Positions 33,459 through 42,399 of a stretch of 64,000 nt of DNA are shown here, one piece after another. The stretch comes from Catellatospora tritici. GTDB taxonomy: Bacteria; Actinomycetota; Actinomycetes; Mycobacteriales; Micromonosporaceae. Position numbers and translations under genes: made by a program. The DNA lies in NCBI RefSeq assembly GCF_019083965.1, contig NZ_JAHRCY010000001.1, forward strand, positions 515,077-579,076, given 5' to 3'. The first letter of the stretch is position 1, and the number at the start of each line of letters is the position of its first letter. Under the pieces are notes generated by a model. That model saw nothing but the letters and a program-made list of their open reading frames with translations, did not search any database and was not told the origin of the DNA.

Positions 33459-35357
33459 CTTGGCCTGGTCGAACAGCCACAGGAGGCCGTCCGCGCGCAC
33501 GGCCTCCAGGCCGTCGGGCAGTCCCCGCACGGTCGGGGCGACGCCCGCGTCGGCGCAGGCGGCCTCCAGCCAGGCCCCCAGGCCTGCATCGTCGAGCTCG
33601 CAGGACAGGTAGCGGGCCGTCCCGGCGCCGTCGGTCCGGCTGGTGGCGGCGGCGCGTCCGTCGGGGTAGCGCGCGGTGGTCCGGGCGTACGGCGCCGACA
33701 GCCACTCGGTCCACCCGCGCGCGACGGCCCCGTTGTCGAGGACCCGCAACATGTCCGGTGGCAGCGGGTCGAACTCCTCCACCACGATGCCGAGCAGGTC
33801 CCGCAGCGCCCCCGGGTACCCGCCCAGCCGCACCCGCGCGTTCGCGTCGACCAGCCCGGACAGGTACGTCACCAGCAGGTGGCCGCCCGCGCGCACGAAC
33901 CGCGCGAGTTTCGCGGCCGACGCGTCGTCGACCAGGTACGCCGCGGGCACCACCAGCACCCGGTAGCCGGACAGGTCCGCGCTCGGCGGGACCACGTCCA
34001 CGGTGTACCCCCGCCCCCGGAGCATGGCGTGGCAGCGCCGCGCCTGCGCTTCGTAGTCGACCGGCGCGGGCAGATGCGCCGCCTGCACCGCCCACCAGCA
34101 CTGCTCGTCGAACCACACCGCCACCTGCGCCGCCGGCCCGACCTGCGGACCGATATCGGACGACGTCGCGGGGACGGGCTGTGCGGGGACGGGCTGTGCG
34201 GGGGCGAGCGGCGCGGGGGCAGGCACGACGGCGAGCTTCGCGCCCAGCGCGGCGGCCTCGCGGAAGATCCGGGTATCGGCGCCGCCGTGGCCGACCAGCG
34301 CGCTGTGCCACTGCTCGGCACCGCCCGCACTGGCCCGCCACTGGAAGTACAGCGCGCCCACTGAACCCCGCGCGACGTGCCCGAGCGCGATCCGCTCCAG
34401 CATGCCCGGGGGCTTGCGCCGCTGGATCGCGCCCTCGGTCACGTGCGCGGGCGCGTGCTCCATCAGCAGCCAGCGTCCGCCGTGTCCGGCCGCGCGCGAC
34501 CAGCCCCGGGCCAGGTCGGCGGCGAACGCGCTCTCGGCGACGGCGCCGTCCAGACTCGCCGGGTAGTGGTCGATCGCGACCAGGTCGACCTCGGCGGCCC
34601 AGCGGGCGTGGTCGACCGGCACCCAGCCGCCGAGCACGAAGTTCGTGGTCACGACGGCACCGGGCGCCGCGGCTTTGATCAGATCCCGCTGCCGGGTGTA
34701 CGCCGTGAGCATGCTGTCCGACAGGAAGCGCCGGTAGTCCAGCTCGTGCGCCGGGTTGCCGAGGTACTGGGTGGCGCGCGGCGGCAGCACCTGCGGCCAG
34801 TCGCCGTACTCCTGGCTCCAGAAGGTGGTGGTCCACGCGGCGTTGAGCGCGTCGAGGGTGCCGTGGCGTTCGCGCAGCCAGTCGCGGAAGGCGGCCGCGC
34901 AGTGGTCGCAGAAGCACCAGGTGCCGTACTCGTTGTGCACGTGCCACAGCCGGAGGGCCGGGTGGTCGGCGTAGCGGCGGGCGAGCTGCTGCGTGACCGC
35001 CTCGCTCGCGCGCCGGTAGGCGGGGGCGTTGACGCAGTACGTGTCGCGCGACCCGTGCACCAGGCGTACGCCGTCGCGCCGCCGGGTCAGCGCGTCGGGG
35101 TGGGCCTGGGTGAACCAGGGCGGCGGGGAGGCGGTCGGGGTGGCCAGGGCGACGCCGACGCCCGCGCTGTGCAGGTCGTCGAGCACCCGGTCGAGCCAGC
35201 CGAAGTGGTAGCGACCGGGCTCGGGCTCCAGCCGCGACCAGGCGAAGACGCCGACCGTGGCCAGGTTGACCCCGGCCGCGCGCATCAGCGCCAGATCCTC
35301 GGCGCGTACCTCCTCGGGCCACTGCTCCGGGTTGTAGTCGCCGCCGAACAGGTACAC
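33231..35357 (-). CDS. GH42 beta-galactosidase, C-terminal domain lost
   Basis: 708 codons. Residues 1-633 are a GH42 beta-galactosidase: GGDYNPEQWPEEV, acid/base Glu in WHVHNEYG, a zinc-cluster-like CFCDHC, nucleophile Glu in LLMEHAPAHV, then the trimerisation domain. GH42 enzymes of this type continue with a small C-terminal beta domain. Here homology stops at LLWLFDQAK (about 33460) and the frame runs 76 codons through the antisense of the LCP gene with non-homologous sequence. The gene is therefore 3'-truncated by a rearrangement. GTG start at 35357 with GGGGGAG. Folding and activity are doubtful. Confidence 0.85.
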   Translation of the reverse strand: MYLFGGDYNPEQWPEEVRAEDLALMRAAGVNLATVGVFAWSRLEPEPGRYHFGWLDRVLDDLHSAGVGVALATPTASPPPWFTQAHPDALTRRRDGVRLVHGSRDTYCVNAPAYRRASEAVTQQLARRYADHPALRLWHVHNEYGTWCFCDHCAAAFRDWLRERHGTLDALNAAWTTTFWSQEYGDWPQVLPPRATQYLGNPAHELDYRRFLSDSMLTAYTRQRDLIKAAAPGAVVTTNFVLGGWVPVDHARWAAEVDLVAIDHYPASLDGAVAESAFAADLARGWSRAAGHGGRWLLMEHAPAHVTEGAIQRRKPPGMLERIALGHVARGSVGALYFQWRASAGGAEQWHSALVGHGGADTRIFREAAALGAKLAVVPAPAPLAPAQPVPAQPVPATSSDIGPQVGPAAQVAVWFDEQCWWAVQAAHLPAPVDYEAQARRCHAMLRGRGYTVDVVPPSADLSGYRVLVVPAAYLVDDASAAKLARFVRAGGHLLVTYLSGLVDANARVRLGGYPGALRDLLGIVVEEFDPLPPDMLRVLDNGAVARGWTEWLSAPYARTTARYPDGRAAATSRTDGAGTARYLSCELDDAGLGAWLEAACADAGVAPTVRGLPDGLEAVRADGLLWLFDQAKLLLVVDELRVHRGELAQSVVLGSLEHLQGEIVEALEALPVDFVTVVLAAVGLQQDQVGSGQVLHREQEVDQADLQ

Positions 35358-35366
35358 CGCTCCCCC

Positions 35367-35460
35367 TTTGTTTGGAACGCAGCCAAATTAGGTGAGCCCC
35401 CGCGCTGCGTCAACCGGACCCGGTTGACGTTTGTTTGGCTACACGGAAAACTAAATTTAG
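35367..35460. promoter_or_regulatory. Two ROK-type operators between GH42 and GH31 genes
   Basis: Site 1 (35367-35391) is TTTGTTTGG-N7-CCAAATTAG. Site 2 (35430-35460) is TTTGTTTGG-N11-AACTAAATTTAG, next to a TTGACG -35-like box. Both start with the same nine bases. Site 2 matches 20 of 31 positions of the site upstream of the ROK gene (44134-44164), with identity concentrated in the two arms. Confidence 0.65.
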
Positions 35461-35538
35461 CTTGGCCCAGCCGTTTTGTACCGGCGTTGCTGCCCGGCCG
35501 TCGTTACCCGCGCCCGCCGACCGTTCGAGGAGCCGATC

Positions 35539-37908
35539 ATGCCGTTTCGACCGCCGCTGGTGGCGCACGAGTACTTCTCCGCCGACCCGCCGGAACTCCC
35601 GCGCCGCTCACCCGGCGAGCCGGGGCCCCAGGCGGTCGTGCGCGCCGAACTGACCGGCAAGGACTCGGCCGGGGTGACCCTGCAGGCGTACACGGCCGCC
35701 GGTGCCGCCCTACACCTGCAGCTCAGCGCCGCCGGTGAGGGCATCCTGCGGGTACGGCTGAGCGACGACCCCGCCGCGCGCACCCGCTCGGCCCGGGTGC
35801 TGCCGCTGACCCAGCCCGACCCCGGCGCGGCGGCGACCGTGGTCGCCGGGGACAACACGATCACCGTGACCGCGGGTGCGCTCACCGCCCACGCGGTGCT
35901 CAACCCCTGGTCATTGTCCTTCCAGGACACGGTAACCGGGCGCGAGCTGCTACGCAGCGACCCCGGCCTGGTCGACATCTCCGGACGGCTGCGCAATCTG
36001 CCCCTGGGCTGCTCCCGGGTGGACGGCCGGATCGTCGCGTACCACGAAAGTTTCACGTTCCCGGCCGACGAGGTGCTGACCGGCACCGGCGAGCGCTTCA
36101 CCGCGCTGAACCTGCGCGGCCAGCGCCCGGTGATGTGGAACTTCGACGCCTTCGGCAGCGAGTCCGACCGCGCCTACAAGAACGTGCCGTTCTACCAGTC
36201 CAGCCGCGGCTACGGCCTGGTCGTCGACTCCGGCCTGCCGGTCGAGTACGACTTCGGCGCCGCCACCGGCAGCGTCACCCAGCTGCTCGTCCCCGACGAC
36301 GCCCTGGACTACTACGTGCTGGCCGGGCCCACCCCGACGGCCGTACTGGACCGGTTCGACGCCCTCACCGGCAGGCCGCAGTGCCCGCCGAAATGGGCCT
36401 TCGGCTCCTGGATCTCCTCGGGCTTCTGCCGCGACAGCCAGGAGCAGGTGCTGGCCCGCGCCGCCACCATCCGCGAGCACGGCATCCCCTGCGACGTGCT
36501 GCACCTGGACACGTACTGGCAGCCCGACGGCAAGTGGTCGGAGCTGCGCTGGGACGGCGAGACCTTCCCCGACCCCGAGGGCATGCTGGCCACCCTGCAC
36601 GAGCAGGGCTTCCGCATCTGCGTGTGGATGAACCCGTACCTGTCGCACAACTCCGACCGGTTCACCGAGGCCGCCGAGCGCGGCTTCCTGCTGCGCCACG
36701 CCGACGGGCAGGTGTACGTGGCCGACTCGTGGCACGGTTCGTTCCCGCCCGGCGGCATCATCGACTTCACCAACCCCGAGGCGGTCGTCTGGTTCCAGGA
36801 CCTGCTGCGGCCGATCGCCCGCCAGGGCGTCGACGTGTTCAAGACCGACTTCGCCGAGGGCGTGCCTGCCGACGCGGTGGCCCACAACGGCATGACCGGC
36901 GCCGAGCTGCACAACGTGTACTCGCTGCTCTACAACGACGCCGTGGTCGAGGTGACCCGCGAGGTCAACGGGCACAGCATGGTGTGGGCGCGCTCGTCGT
37001 ACCTGGGCGGGCAGCGGCATGCGGCCCAGTGGGGCGGCGACACGATGTGCTCGTACCCGGCGCTGGCGTCCTCGCTCAACGGCGGGCTGGCCCACGGCAT
37101 GTCCGGCATCCCGTACTGGTCGCACGACAGCGGCGGCTTCTGCGGGGTGCCCAGCGACGACCTCTACCTGCGCTGGGCCCAGTTCGGGGCGCTGTCGCCG
37201 CTGCTGCGCTTCCACGGCACCACCACCCGCGAGCCCTGGCGGTTCCCCGCCGTCGAGGCGGCCACCATCGAGACCCTCCGGCTGCGGTACCGGCTGCTGC
37301 CGTACCTGTACTCGGCGGCGCTGCGGGCGCAGGCGACCGGCGAGCCGATCATGCGGGCGCTGGCGGTCGACTCCCCGACCGACCCGGCCTCGTGGCGGGC
37401 CGAGCACGAGTACCGGCTCGGCGTGGACCTGTTGGTCGCCCCGATGATCAGCGAGACCCAGCGGCGCGACGTCTACCTGCCGCCGAACGAAAGCGGTGGC
37501 TGGGTGTGCTGGTGGACCGGCGAGGTCTACCCCGAGCGCACCACCATGCCGGTCGCCCCGGCCCTGGACCGCCTGCCCCTGTACGTCCGCCGCAACGCCC
37601 TCATCGCGACCACCGAGCCGACCGACCACATCCTGGACGGGCCGTGGCGGTCGGTGACCCTGCTCAGCTTCGGCGGCGGCGACGCGACCTGCGAACTCCT
37701 CGACGACGGTTGCGCAAGCACTGTCGTGGCGCACAGGTCAGGGGATACTCTCGCGGTGACGGTCGCCGGGTCTGCCCGCCTGCGCGCGATCGCCTTCCCC
37801 GAAACAGCCGGGTGCACCCCGCCTGCCACGGTGCTCGTCAACGGTGTCGAAGCGCCACTGAGCACGGTCGACGGGCTGCTCACGGCGTCCCTCGCCCCGG
37901 GAGACTGA
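35539..37908 (+). CDS. GH31 alpha-xylosidase
   Basis: A 789-residue cytoplasmic GH31 enzyme. It has an N-terminal beta domain, a TIM barrel with HLDTYWQPDGKW and nucleophile Asp in VFKTDFAEGVP, acid/base Asp in QWGGDTMCSY, RFHGTTTREPWRF, and C-terminal beta domains. The KTDFAEG context is that of alpha-xylosidases (YicI type), which release xylose from xyloglucan oligosaccharides. ATG 35539 after GAGGAG. xylB follows after 3 bp, supporting xylose as product. The shared upstream operators suggest control by the ROK protein. Confidence 0.92.
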   Translation: MPFRPPLVAHEYFSADPPELPRRSPGEPGPQAVVRAELTGKDSAGVTLQAYTAAGAALHLQLSAAGEGILRVRLSDDPAARTRSARVLPLTQPDPGAAATVVAGDNTITVTAGALTAHAVLNPWSLSFQDTVTGRELLRSDPGLVDISGRLRNLPLGCSRVDGRIVAYHESFTFPADEVLTGTGERFTALNLRGQRPVMWNFDAFGSESDRAYKNVPFYQSSRGYGLVVDSGLPVEYDFGAATGSVTQLLVPDDALDYYVLAGPTPTAVLDRFDALTGRPQCPPKWAFGSWISSGFCRDSQEQVLARAATIREHGIPCDVLHLDTYWQPDGKWSELRWDGETFPDPEGMLATLHEQGFRICVWMNPYLSHNSDRFTEAAERGFLLRHADGQVYVADSWHGSFPPGGIIDFTNPEAVVWFQDLLRPIARQGVDVFKTDFAEGVPADAVAHNGMTGAELHNVYSLLYNDAVVEVTREVNGHSMVWARSSYLGGQRHAAQWGGDTMCSYPALASSLNGGLAHGMSGIPYWSHDSGGFCGVPSDDLYLRWAQFGALSPLLRFHGTTTREPWRFPAVEAATIETLRLRYRLLPYLYSAALRAQATGEPIMRALAVDSPTDPASWRAEHEYRLGVDLLVAPMISETQRRDVYLPPNESGGWVCWWTGEVYPERTTMPVAPALDRLPLYVRRNALIATTEPTDHILDGPWRSVTLLSFGGGDATCELLDDGCASTVVAHRSGDTLAVTVAGSARLRAIAFPETAGCTPPATVLVNGVEAPLSTVDGLLTASLAPGD

Positions 37909-37911
37909 ACG

Positions 37912-39306
37912 ATGGTGCTGGTCGCCGGTGTCGACTCGTCGACGCAGTCCTGCAAGGTCGTCGTACGCGACGCCGACACCGGCGCGCTGGTGCGCCAGGG
38001 CCGCGCGGCCCACCCCGAGGGCACCAGCTGCCCACCCGACGCGTGGTGGGCCGCCCTGCAGACCGCTATCGGCGACGCCGGGGGCCTGGCCGACGTCGCC
38101 GCGATCTCGGTCGGCGGCCAGCAGCACGGCATGGTCTGCCTGGACTCCTCCGGTGCCGTGGTCCGCGACGCGCTGTTGTGGAACGACACCCGCTCCGCGC
38201 CCGACGCCGCCGACCTCGTCACCGAGCTCGGCGGCGGGCAGGCCTGGGCCGACGCCGTCGGCAGCGTCCCGGTCGCCTCGTTCACCGTCACCAAGCTGCG
38301 CTGGCTCGCCCGCGCCGAGGCCGCCAACGCCGCCCGCACCGCCGCCGTCTGCCTGCCGCACGACTGGCTCACCTGGCAGCTGGCGGGCGCGCCCGGCCTG
38401 GACGCGCTGGCCACCGACCGCAGCGACGCCTCCGGCACCGGCTACTGGTCGCCGAGCACCGGCGAATACCGCCGTGACCTGCTGGCCCTCGCCCTGGGCA
38501 AGGACGTGCTGCTGCCGCGCGTGCTCGGCCCCGCCGACACCGCGGGCACCACCCCGGCCGGGCTGCTGCTGGGCCCCGGCGCCGGAGACAACGCCGCCGC
38601 CGCGCTCGGCGCGGGCGCCGCCCCCGGCGACGTCATCGTCTCCATCGGCACCTCCGGCACCGTCTTCTCCGTCGCGGCCACCCCCGCCGCCGATCCCACC
38701 GGCGCCGTGGCCGGGTTCGCCGACGCCACCGGCCACTTCCTGCCCCTGGTCTGCACCCTCAACGCCGCCCGCGTCCTGGACAGCGCCGCCGCCATGCTGC
38801 GCGTCGACCACGCCGAGCTGTCCCGGCTCGCGCTGACCGCGCCGGCCGGGTCCGACGGCCTGGTGCTGGTGCCGTACCTCGAAGGCGAGCGCACCCCCAA
38901 CAAGCCCGACGCCACCGGCAGCCTGCACGGCCTCACCCTCGGCACCTCGACCGCCGCGCACCTGGCCCGCGCCGCCGTCGAAGGCCTGCTCTGCGCGCTG
39001 GCCGACGGGCTGGACGCGCTGCGCGCCCAGGGCGCCCAGGTGGAACGCGTCATCCTGGTCGGCGGCGGCGCCCGCTCCGAGGCGCTGCGCCAGATCGCCC
39101 CGACCGTCTTCGGCTGCCCCGTGCTGGTCCCGCCGCCCGGCGAGTACGTCGCCGACGGCGCCGCCCGCCAGGCCGCCTGGGTCACCACCGGCCAGCAGCC
39201 CAAGTGGGAACTGGACGGCCTCACCCGCTACGACGCCGACCCGGTCCCCGCCGTCCGCGCCCGCTACACCGACGCCCGCGACCACACCCTGACCCGCCTG
39301 GCCTGA
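37912..39306 (+). CDS. xylB: Xylulokinase
   Basis: A 464-residue FGGY-family sugar kinase that phosphorylates D-xylulose. Motifs: [15 protein letters not shown] (phosphate 1), [37 protein letters not shown] (phosphate 2) and [13 protein letters not shown] (adenosine). ATG at 37912, 3 bp after the GH31 stop, so co-transcribed. Xylose isomerase (xylA) is not present here and must be supplied from elsewhere. Confidence 0.95.
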   Translation: MVLVAGVDSSTQSCKVVVRDADTGALVRQGRAAHPEGTSCPPDAWWAALQTAIGDAGGLADVAAISVGGQQHGMVCLDSSGAVVRDALLWNDTRSAPDAADLVTELGGGQAWADAVGSVPVASFTVTKLRWLARAEAANAARTAAVCLPHDWLTWQLAGAPGLDALATDRSDASGTGYWSPSTGEYRRDLLALALGKDVLLPRVLGPADTAGTTPAGLLLGPGAGDNAAAALGAGAAPGDVIVSIGTSGTVFSVAATPAADPTGAVAGFADATGHFLPLVCTLNAARVLDSAAAMLRVDHAELSRLALTAPAGSDGLVLVPYLEGERTPNKPDATGSLHGLTLGTSTAAHLARAAVEGLLCALADGLDALRAQGAQVERVILVGGGARSEALRQIAPTVFGCPVLVPPPGEYVADGAARQAAWVTTGQQPKWELDGLTRYDADPVPAVRARYTDARDHTLTRLA

Positions 39307-39347
39307 CTTCACTGCCCGCAGCTCGCCCCACATCACTCGGTGAGGCT

Positions 39348-39408
39348 GCAGTTTCGGGGAAACTGCACGAATTCCGGCCAGGATTCCAGCACTTTCCCCG
39401 AAACTGCA
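39348..39408. repeat. Dispersed palindrome, copy D (intact)
   Basis: Arms CAGTTTCGGGGAAA (39349-39362) and TTTCCCCGAAACTG (39393-39406), identical to copy B, with a similar centre (ATTCC...GATTCC). It lies in the gap 39307-39564 after xylB. Confidence 0.88.
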
Positions 39409-39564
39409 CCACCCACACGCTCGCGGCCGGGCATGGCGCGCGCACGGAGTCCTCTCGCGCTCGCGGCCACCCGGAAGGTCGCGGGCGCGCGAGTATCCCG
39501 ACCTGCGGCGCGACTGGTGAAGTCGCCGATGCGGGGCCGGTCCGGTGACGGCGACACTGCGCCG

Positions 39565-40329
39565 ATGCAGACCTTCACCTCGTACGACGGCACGACCATC
39601 GCCTATCGCGTCTGGGAGGCGCCCGCTGACGCGCCGACCGTCGTCCTGCACCACGGCTTCGCCTCGTCCGCGACGGGCAACTGGGTGGTGACCGGCGTCG
39701 TCGACGCGCTGACCGCGGCGGGCCGCCGGGTGGTCGCCATCGATGCCCGCGGGCACGGCGACTCGCAGAAGCACCACGACCCGGCGTACTACGGCGAGGA
39801 CGCGATGGCGCGTGACCTGGTCGGCCTGTTCGATCTGCTCGGGCTGGACCGGGTGGACCTGGTCGGCTACTCGATGGGCGGGGTCGTCGCGCTGGTCACC
39901 GCGGCGGCCGGACGGCGGGTGCGCCGCCTGGTCGTCGGCGGGATCGGCGCCAGCGCCGCCGAGCAGGGCGGGGTGGACCGCAACTCGCTGGTCGGCGCGG
40001 CGCTGATCGAGGCGCTGCTGACCGACGACCCGAGCAGCATCAGCGACGAGCGCGCGCTGGGCTTCCGGATGTTCGCCGAGGCCACCGGGGCTGATCGGAA
40101 GAGCCTGGCGGCGCAGGCGCGCGCGAGTCGCCATACCCCCATCGGGTTGGCTCGGATCAAGGTGCCCGCGCTGGTGCTGGCCGGGGTGGACGACTGGCTC
40201 GCGACCCGGCCGCACGTCCTGTCGTCGGCGCTGCCGGACGGCCGGTGCAAGGTCCTCGCCGGGGACCACCTGACCGTGGTGCGCAACCCGGAGTTCGCGG
40301 CCGCCATCGTCGCCTTCCTCGCCGACTGA
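39565..40329 (+). CDS. Alpha/beta-hydrolase
   Basis: A 254-residue alpha/beta hydrolase. Seen: VVLHHGFASSATGN (oxyanion), VDLVGYSMGGVVALVTA (nucleophile Ser in GYSMG), LAGVDDWLATRP (acid) and AGDHLTVVRNPEF (His). The substrate cannot be inferred; esterase or lactonase activity is typical. ATG at 39565 with no clear ribosome site and a weak -10-like GACACT 6 nt upstream, so it may be leaderless. Convergent with the ABC permease across a hairpin. Confidence 0.9.
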   Translation: MQTFTSYDGTTIAYRVWEAPADAPTVVLHHGFASSATGNWVVTGVVDALTAAGRRVVAIDARGHGDSQKHHDPAYYGEDAMARDLVGLFDLLGLDRVDLVGYSMGGVVALVTAAAGRRVRRLVVGGIGASAAEQGGVDRNSLVGAALIEALLTDDPSSISDERALGFRMFAEATGADRKSLAAQARASRHTPIGLARIKVPALVLAGVDDWLATRPHVLSSALPDGRCKVLAGDHLTVVRNPEFAAAIVAFLAD

Positions 40330-40340
40330 CTTTCAGGTTT

Positions 40341-40386
40341 GGAAGGGCACCTTCTGCTACGGAATGCGATGAGAAGGGGCCCTTCC
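40341..40386. terminator. Bidirectional terminator, GGGCACCTTCTT hairpin copy 2
   Basis: GGAAGGGCACCTTCT (40341-40355) pairs with AGAAGGGGCCCTTCC (40372-40386), one mismatch, between convergent hydrolase and permease genes. Same family as 32069-32106. Confidence 0.8.
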
Positions 40387-40398
40387 TCGCCCGACCGG

Positions 40399-41316
40399 TC
40401 AGCCCTTGATGGCGCCGGCGATGACGCCCTTGGTGAAGTGGCGCTGGATGAACGGGTACACGATCACGATGGGGATCAGCACCACCACCACGACCGCCAT
40501 CTTCACGGCCAGGCTGGGCGGGGCGCTGAACCCGAGCGCGGGCGGCGACCCGATGCCCGCCGGGCTCTGCCCGGCCAGGATGTACGCCTGCAGCACCTGC
40601 TGCGCCACGTGGTCCTCGGCGTTGTTGAGGTACAGCACCGCGTTGAAGTACATGTTCCAGTAGCCGACGGCGTAGAACAGGCCGACCACGGCCACCACCG
40701 CCTTGGACAGCGGCAGCACGATCCGGCCCAGGATGGCCCACTCGCCCGCGCCGTCGATGCGGGCGCTGTCGAGCAGTTCGGCGGGGATGCCCATGAAGAA
40801 CTGGCGCACCACCACCAGGTTGAACGCGTTGACCGCGGCGGGCAGGATCAGCGCCCAGTGCGAGTCCTTGAGCCCGAGGCTGGTCACCAGCAGGTAGCTG
40901 GGGATCAGGCCCGGCCCGACCAGGAACGTGATCAGGAAGAACAGCAGCAGCGGCCGGTGCCACAGGCTGCCCGGCCGGGACAGGCCGTACGCGGCGAGCA
41001 CGGTGCAGCCCAGGCTGAGCGCGGTGCCGACGAGGGTGACCAGCATGCTGCGCCACACCGCCCCGGACACCTCCCCCCGCGTGAAGATCAGCACGTACGC
41101 CGAGATATCGAAGTCGCGGGGCCAGAAGACCATCCCGCCCGCGTCGGCGATCGCCTTCTTCGAGGACAGGCTGGTGACGAGCACCGCCCACATCGGGATC
41201 AGCACCGCGAGCACGACCGCGCTCAGCACGATGCCCTTGACCGTCTGGCCCACCAGCGTGGGCGGCTCCTCCCAGGACGGGCGTTCGGGGCGGCGTGACT
41301 TGGTGAACAGGCTCAT
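40399..41316 (-). CDS. Sugar ABC transporter permease, LplC/CUT1 type
   Basis: A 305-residue inner-membrane permease with six hydrophobic segments. The EAA loop reads ELLDSARIDGAGEWAILGRIVLPLS, where the coupling ATPase docks. It pairs with the permease immediately upstream; its ATG overlaps that stop (ATGA). It belongs to the oligosaccharide (LplB/LplC-like) subgroup of CUT1. No ATPase gene is in the operon, consistent with use of a shared MsiK-type ATPase. Confidence 0.93.
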   Translation of the reverse strand: MSLFTKSRRPERPSWEEPPTLVGQTVKGIVLSAVVLAVLIPMWAVLVTSLSSKKAIADAGGMVFWPRDFDISAYVLIFTRGEVSGAVWRSMLVTLVGTALSLGCTVLAAYGLSRPGSLWHRPLLLFFLITFLVGPGLIPSYLLVTSLGLKDSHWALILPAAVNAFNLVVVRQFFMGIPAELLDSARIDGAGEWAILGRIVLPLSKAVVAVVGLFYAVGYWNMYFNAVLYLNNAEDHVAQQVLQAYILAGQSPAGIGSPPALGFSAPPSLAVKMAVVVVVLIPIVIVYPFIQRHFTKGVIAGAIKG

Positions 41317-42389
41317 GAGCGGACGAACACCCCCTGTTCGCCGAAGCGGTGGGCGAGCCGGTTGGCGATCAGGATCAGCACCAGGCCGATGGCGGCCTTG
41401 AACAGCCCGGCCGCGGCACCGACGCCGTAGTCCTGGGTGACCAGGCCCAGGTAGTAGACGTAGGTGTCGAGCACCTCGGCAGCCTGTCGGCCGACCGCGT
41501 CTCGTTGCAGGATGAACTGCTCGAAGCCGACCGACAGCGAGTTGCCCAGCTGCAGGATGAGCAGCAGGATCACCACCGGTCGCAGTCCGGGCAGCGTGAC
41601 GTGCCACAGGCGCCGCCAGCGGTTGGCGCCGTCGGAGGCGGCCGCCTCGTACAGGCTCTGGTCGATCGCGGTCAGCGCGGCCAGGAACACGATGGTGCCC
41701 CAGCCGACGTCCTTCCACAGCGACTCGGTGCTGACCAGCACGATGAACACGTCGGGGTCGGTCATCACGTCCCATGGCTGCACGCCGTTGTCGCGCAGCG
41801 TCTGGGCCAACAGACCAGCGCCGCCGAGCATCTGCACGAAGAAGGTGACCACCAGCACCCAGCTGAAGAAGTGCGGCAGGTAGACCACGGTCTGGATGAA
41901 CGAGCGCAGCCGTCGCGACACCACGCTATTGAGCAGGATCGCCAGCGCGATCGGCAGCGGGAAGAAGAACACCAGCTGGAACGTGGTGATGGCCAGGGTG
42001 TTGCGCAGCGCGTCCCAGAACTGGGAGTCGCGGAACAGCTCGGCGAAGTTGGTGAAGCCGATCCAGGGGCTGTTGAGGATCGCCTCGACCGCGGTGTCGC
42101 CGGACCACTGGTCGTAGTCCTTGAACGCCACGATGTTGCCCAGCGTGGGGATGTAGTGGAAGACCAGCAGCAGCAGCGCGGCCGGAGCCGTCATCAGCAG
42201 CAGGGTCCGGTCGCGCCGCCAGCGGGCGGCGAAGGAGCTCCGGTTGCGCTTGCGCGGCGCCTGCGGAGCCGGGGATACGGGAAGAGGCCGGGCCTCTACA
42301 GGCCCGGCCACTTCGCTAGCGGCTCGTCCCGACGGGTCGCCTGAACGGCGATCCGCCGCCGACTCCCCACCAGCGATGGTGCTTGTCAC
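41313..42389 (-). CDS. Sugar ABC transporter permease, LplB type
   Basis: A 358-residue permease with a cytoplasmic Pro/Arg-rich N-terminus (about 60 residues), six membrane helices (LLLMTAPAALLLLVFHYIP, TTFQLVFFFPLPIALAIL) and the EAA loop LYEAAASDGANRWRRLWHVTLPGL. Forms the heterodimeric channel with the next gene. GTG at 42389. It follows the binding-protein gene after 10 bp. Confidence 0.93.
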   Translation of the reverse strand: MTSTIAGGESAADRRSGDPSGRAASEVAGPVEARPLPVSPAPQAPRKRNRSSFAARWRRDRTLLLMTAPAALLLLVFHYIPTLGNIVAFKDYDQWSGDTAVEAILNSPWIGFTNFAELFRDSQFWDALRNTLAITTFQLVFFFPLPIALAILLNSVVSRRLRSFIQTVVYLPHFFSWVLVVTFFVQMLGGAGLLAQTLRDNGVQPWDVMTDPDVFIVLVSTESLWKDVGWGTIVFLAALTAIDQSLYEAAASDGANRWRRLWHVTLPGLRPVVILLLILQLGNSLSVGFEQFILQRDAVGRQAAEVLDTYVYYLGLVTQDYGVGAAAGLFKAAIGLVLILIANRLAHRFGEQGVFVRS

Positions 42390-42399
42390 TGCGCTGCCC

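Noticed and set aside
32114..34678. Open frame of about 850 codons across the LCP and GH42 region on the plus strand
   Set aside because: Product is Arg/Pro-rich and out of frame with the LCP domain; shadow of LCP and GH42.
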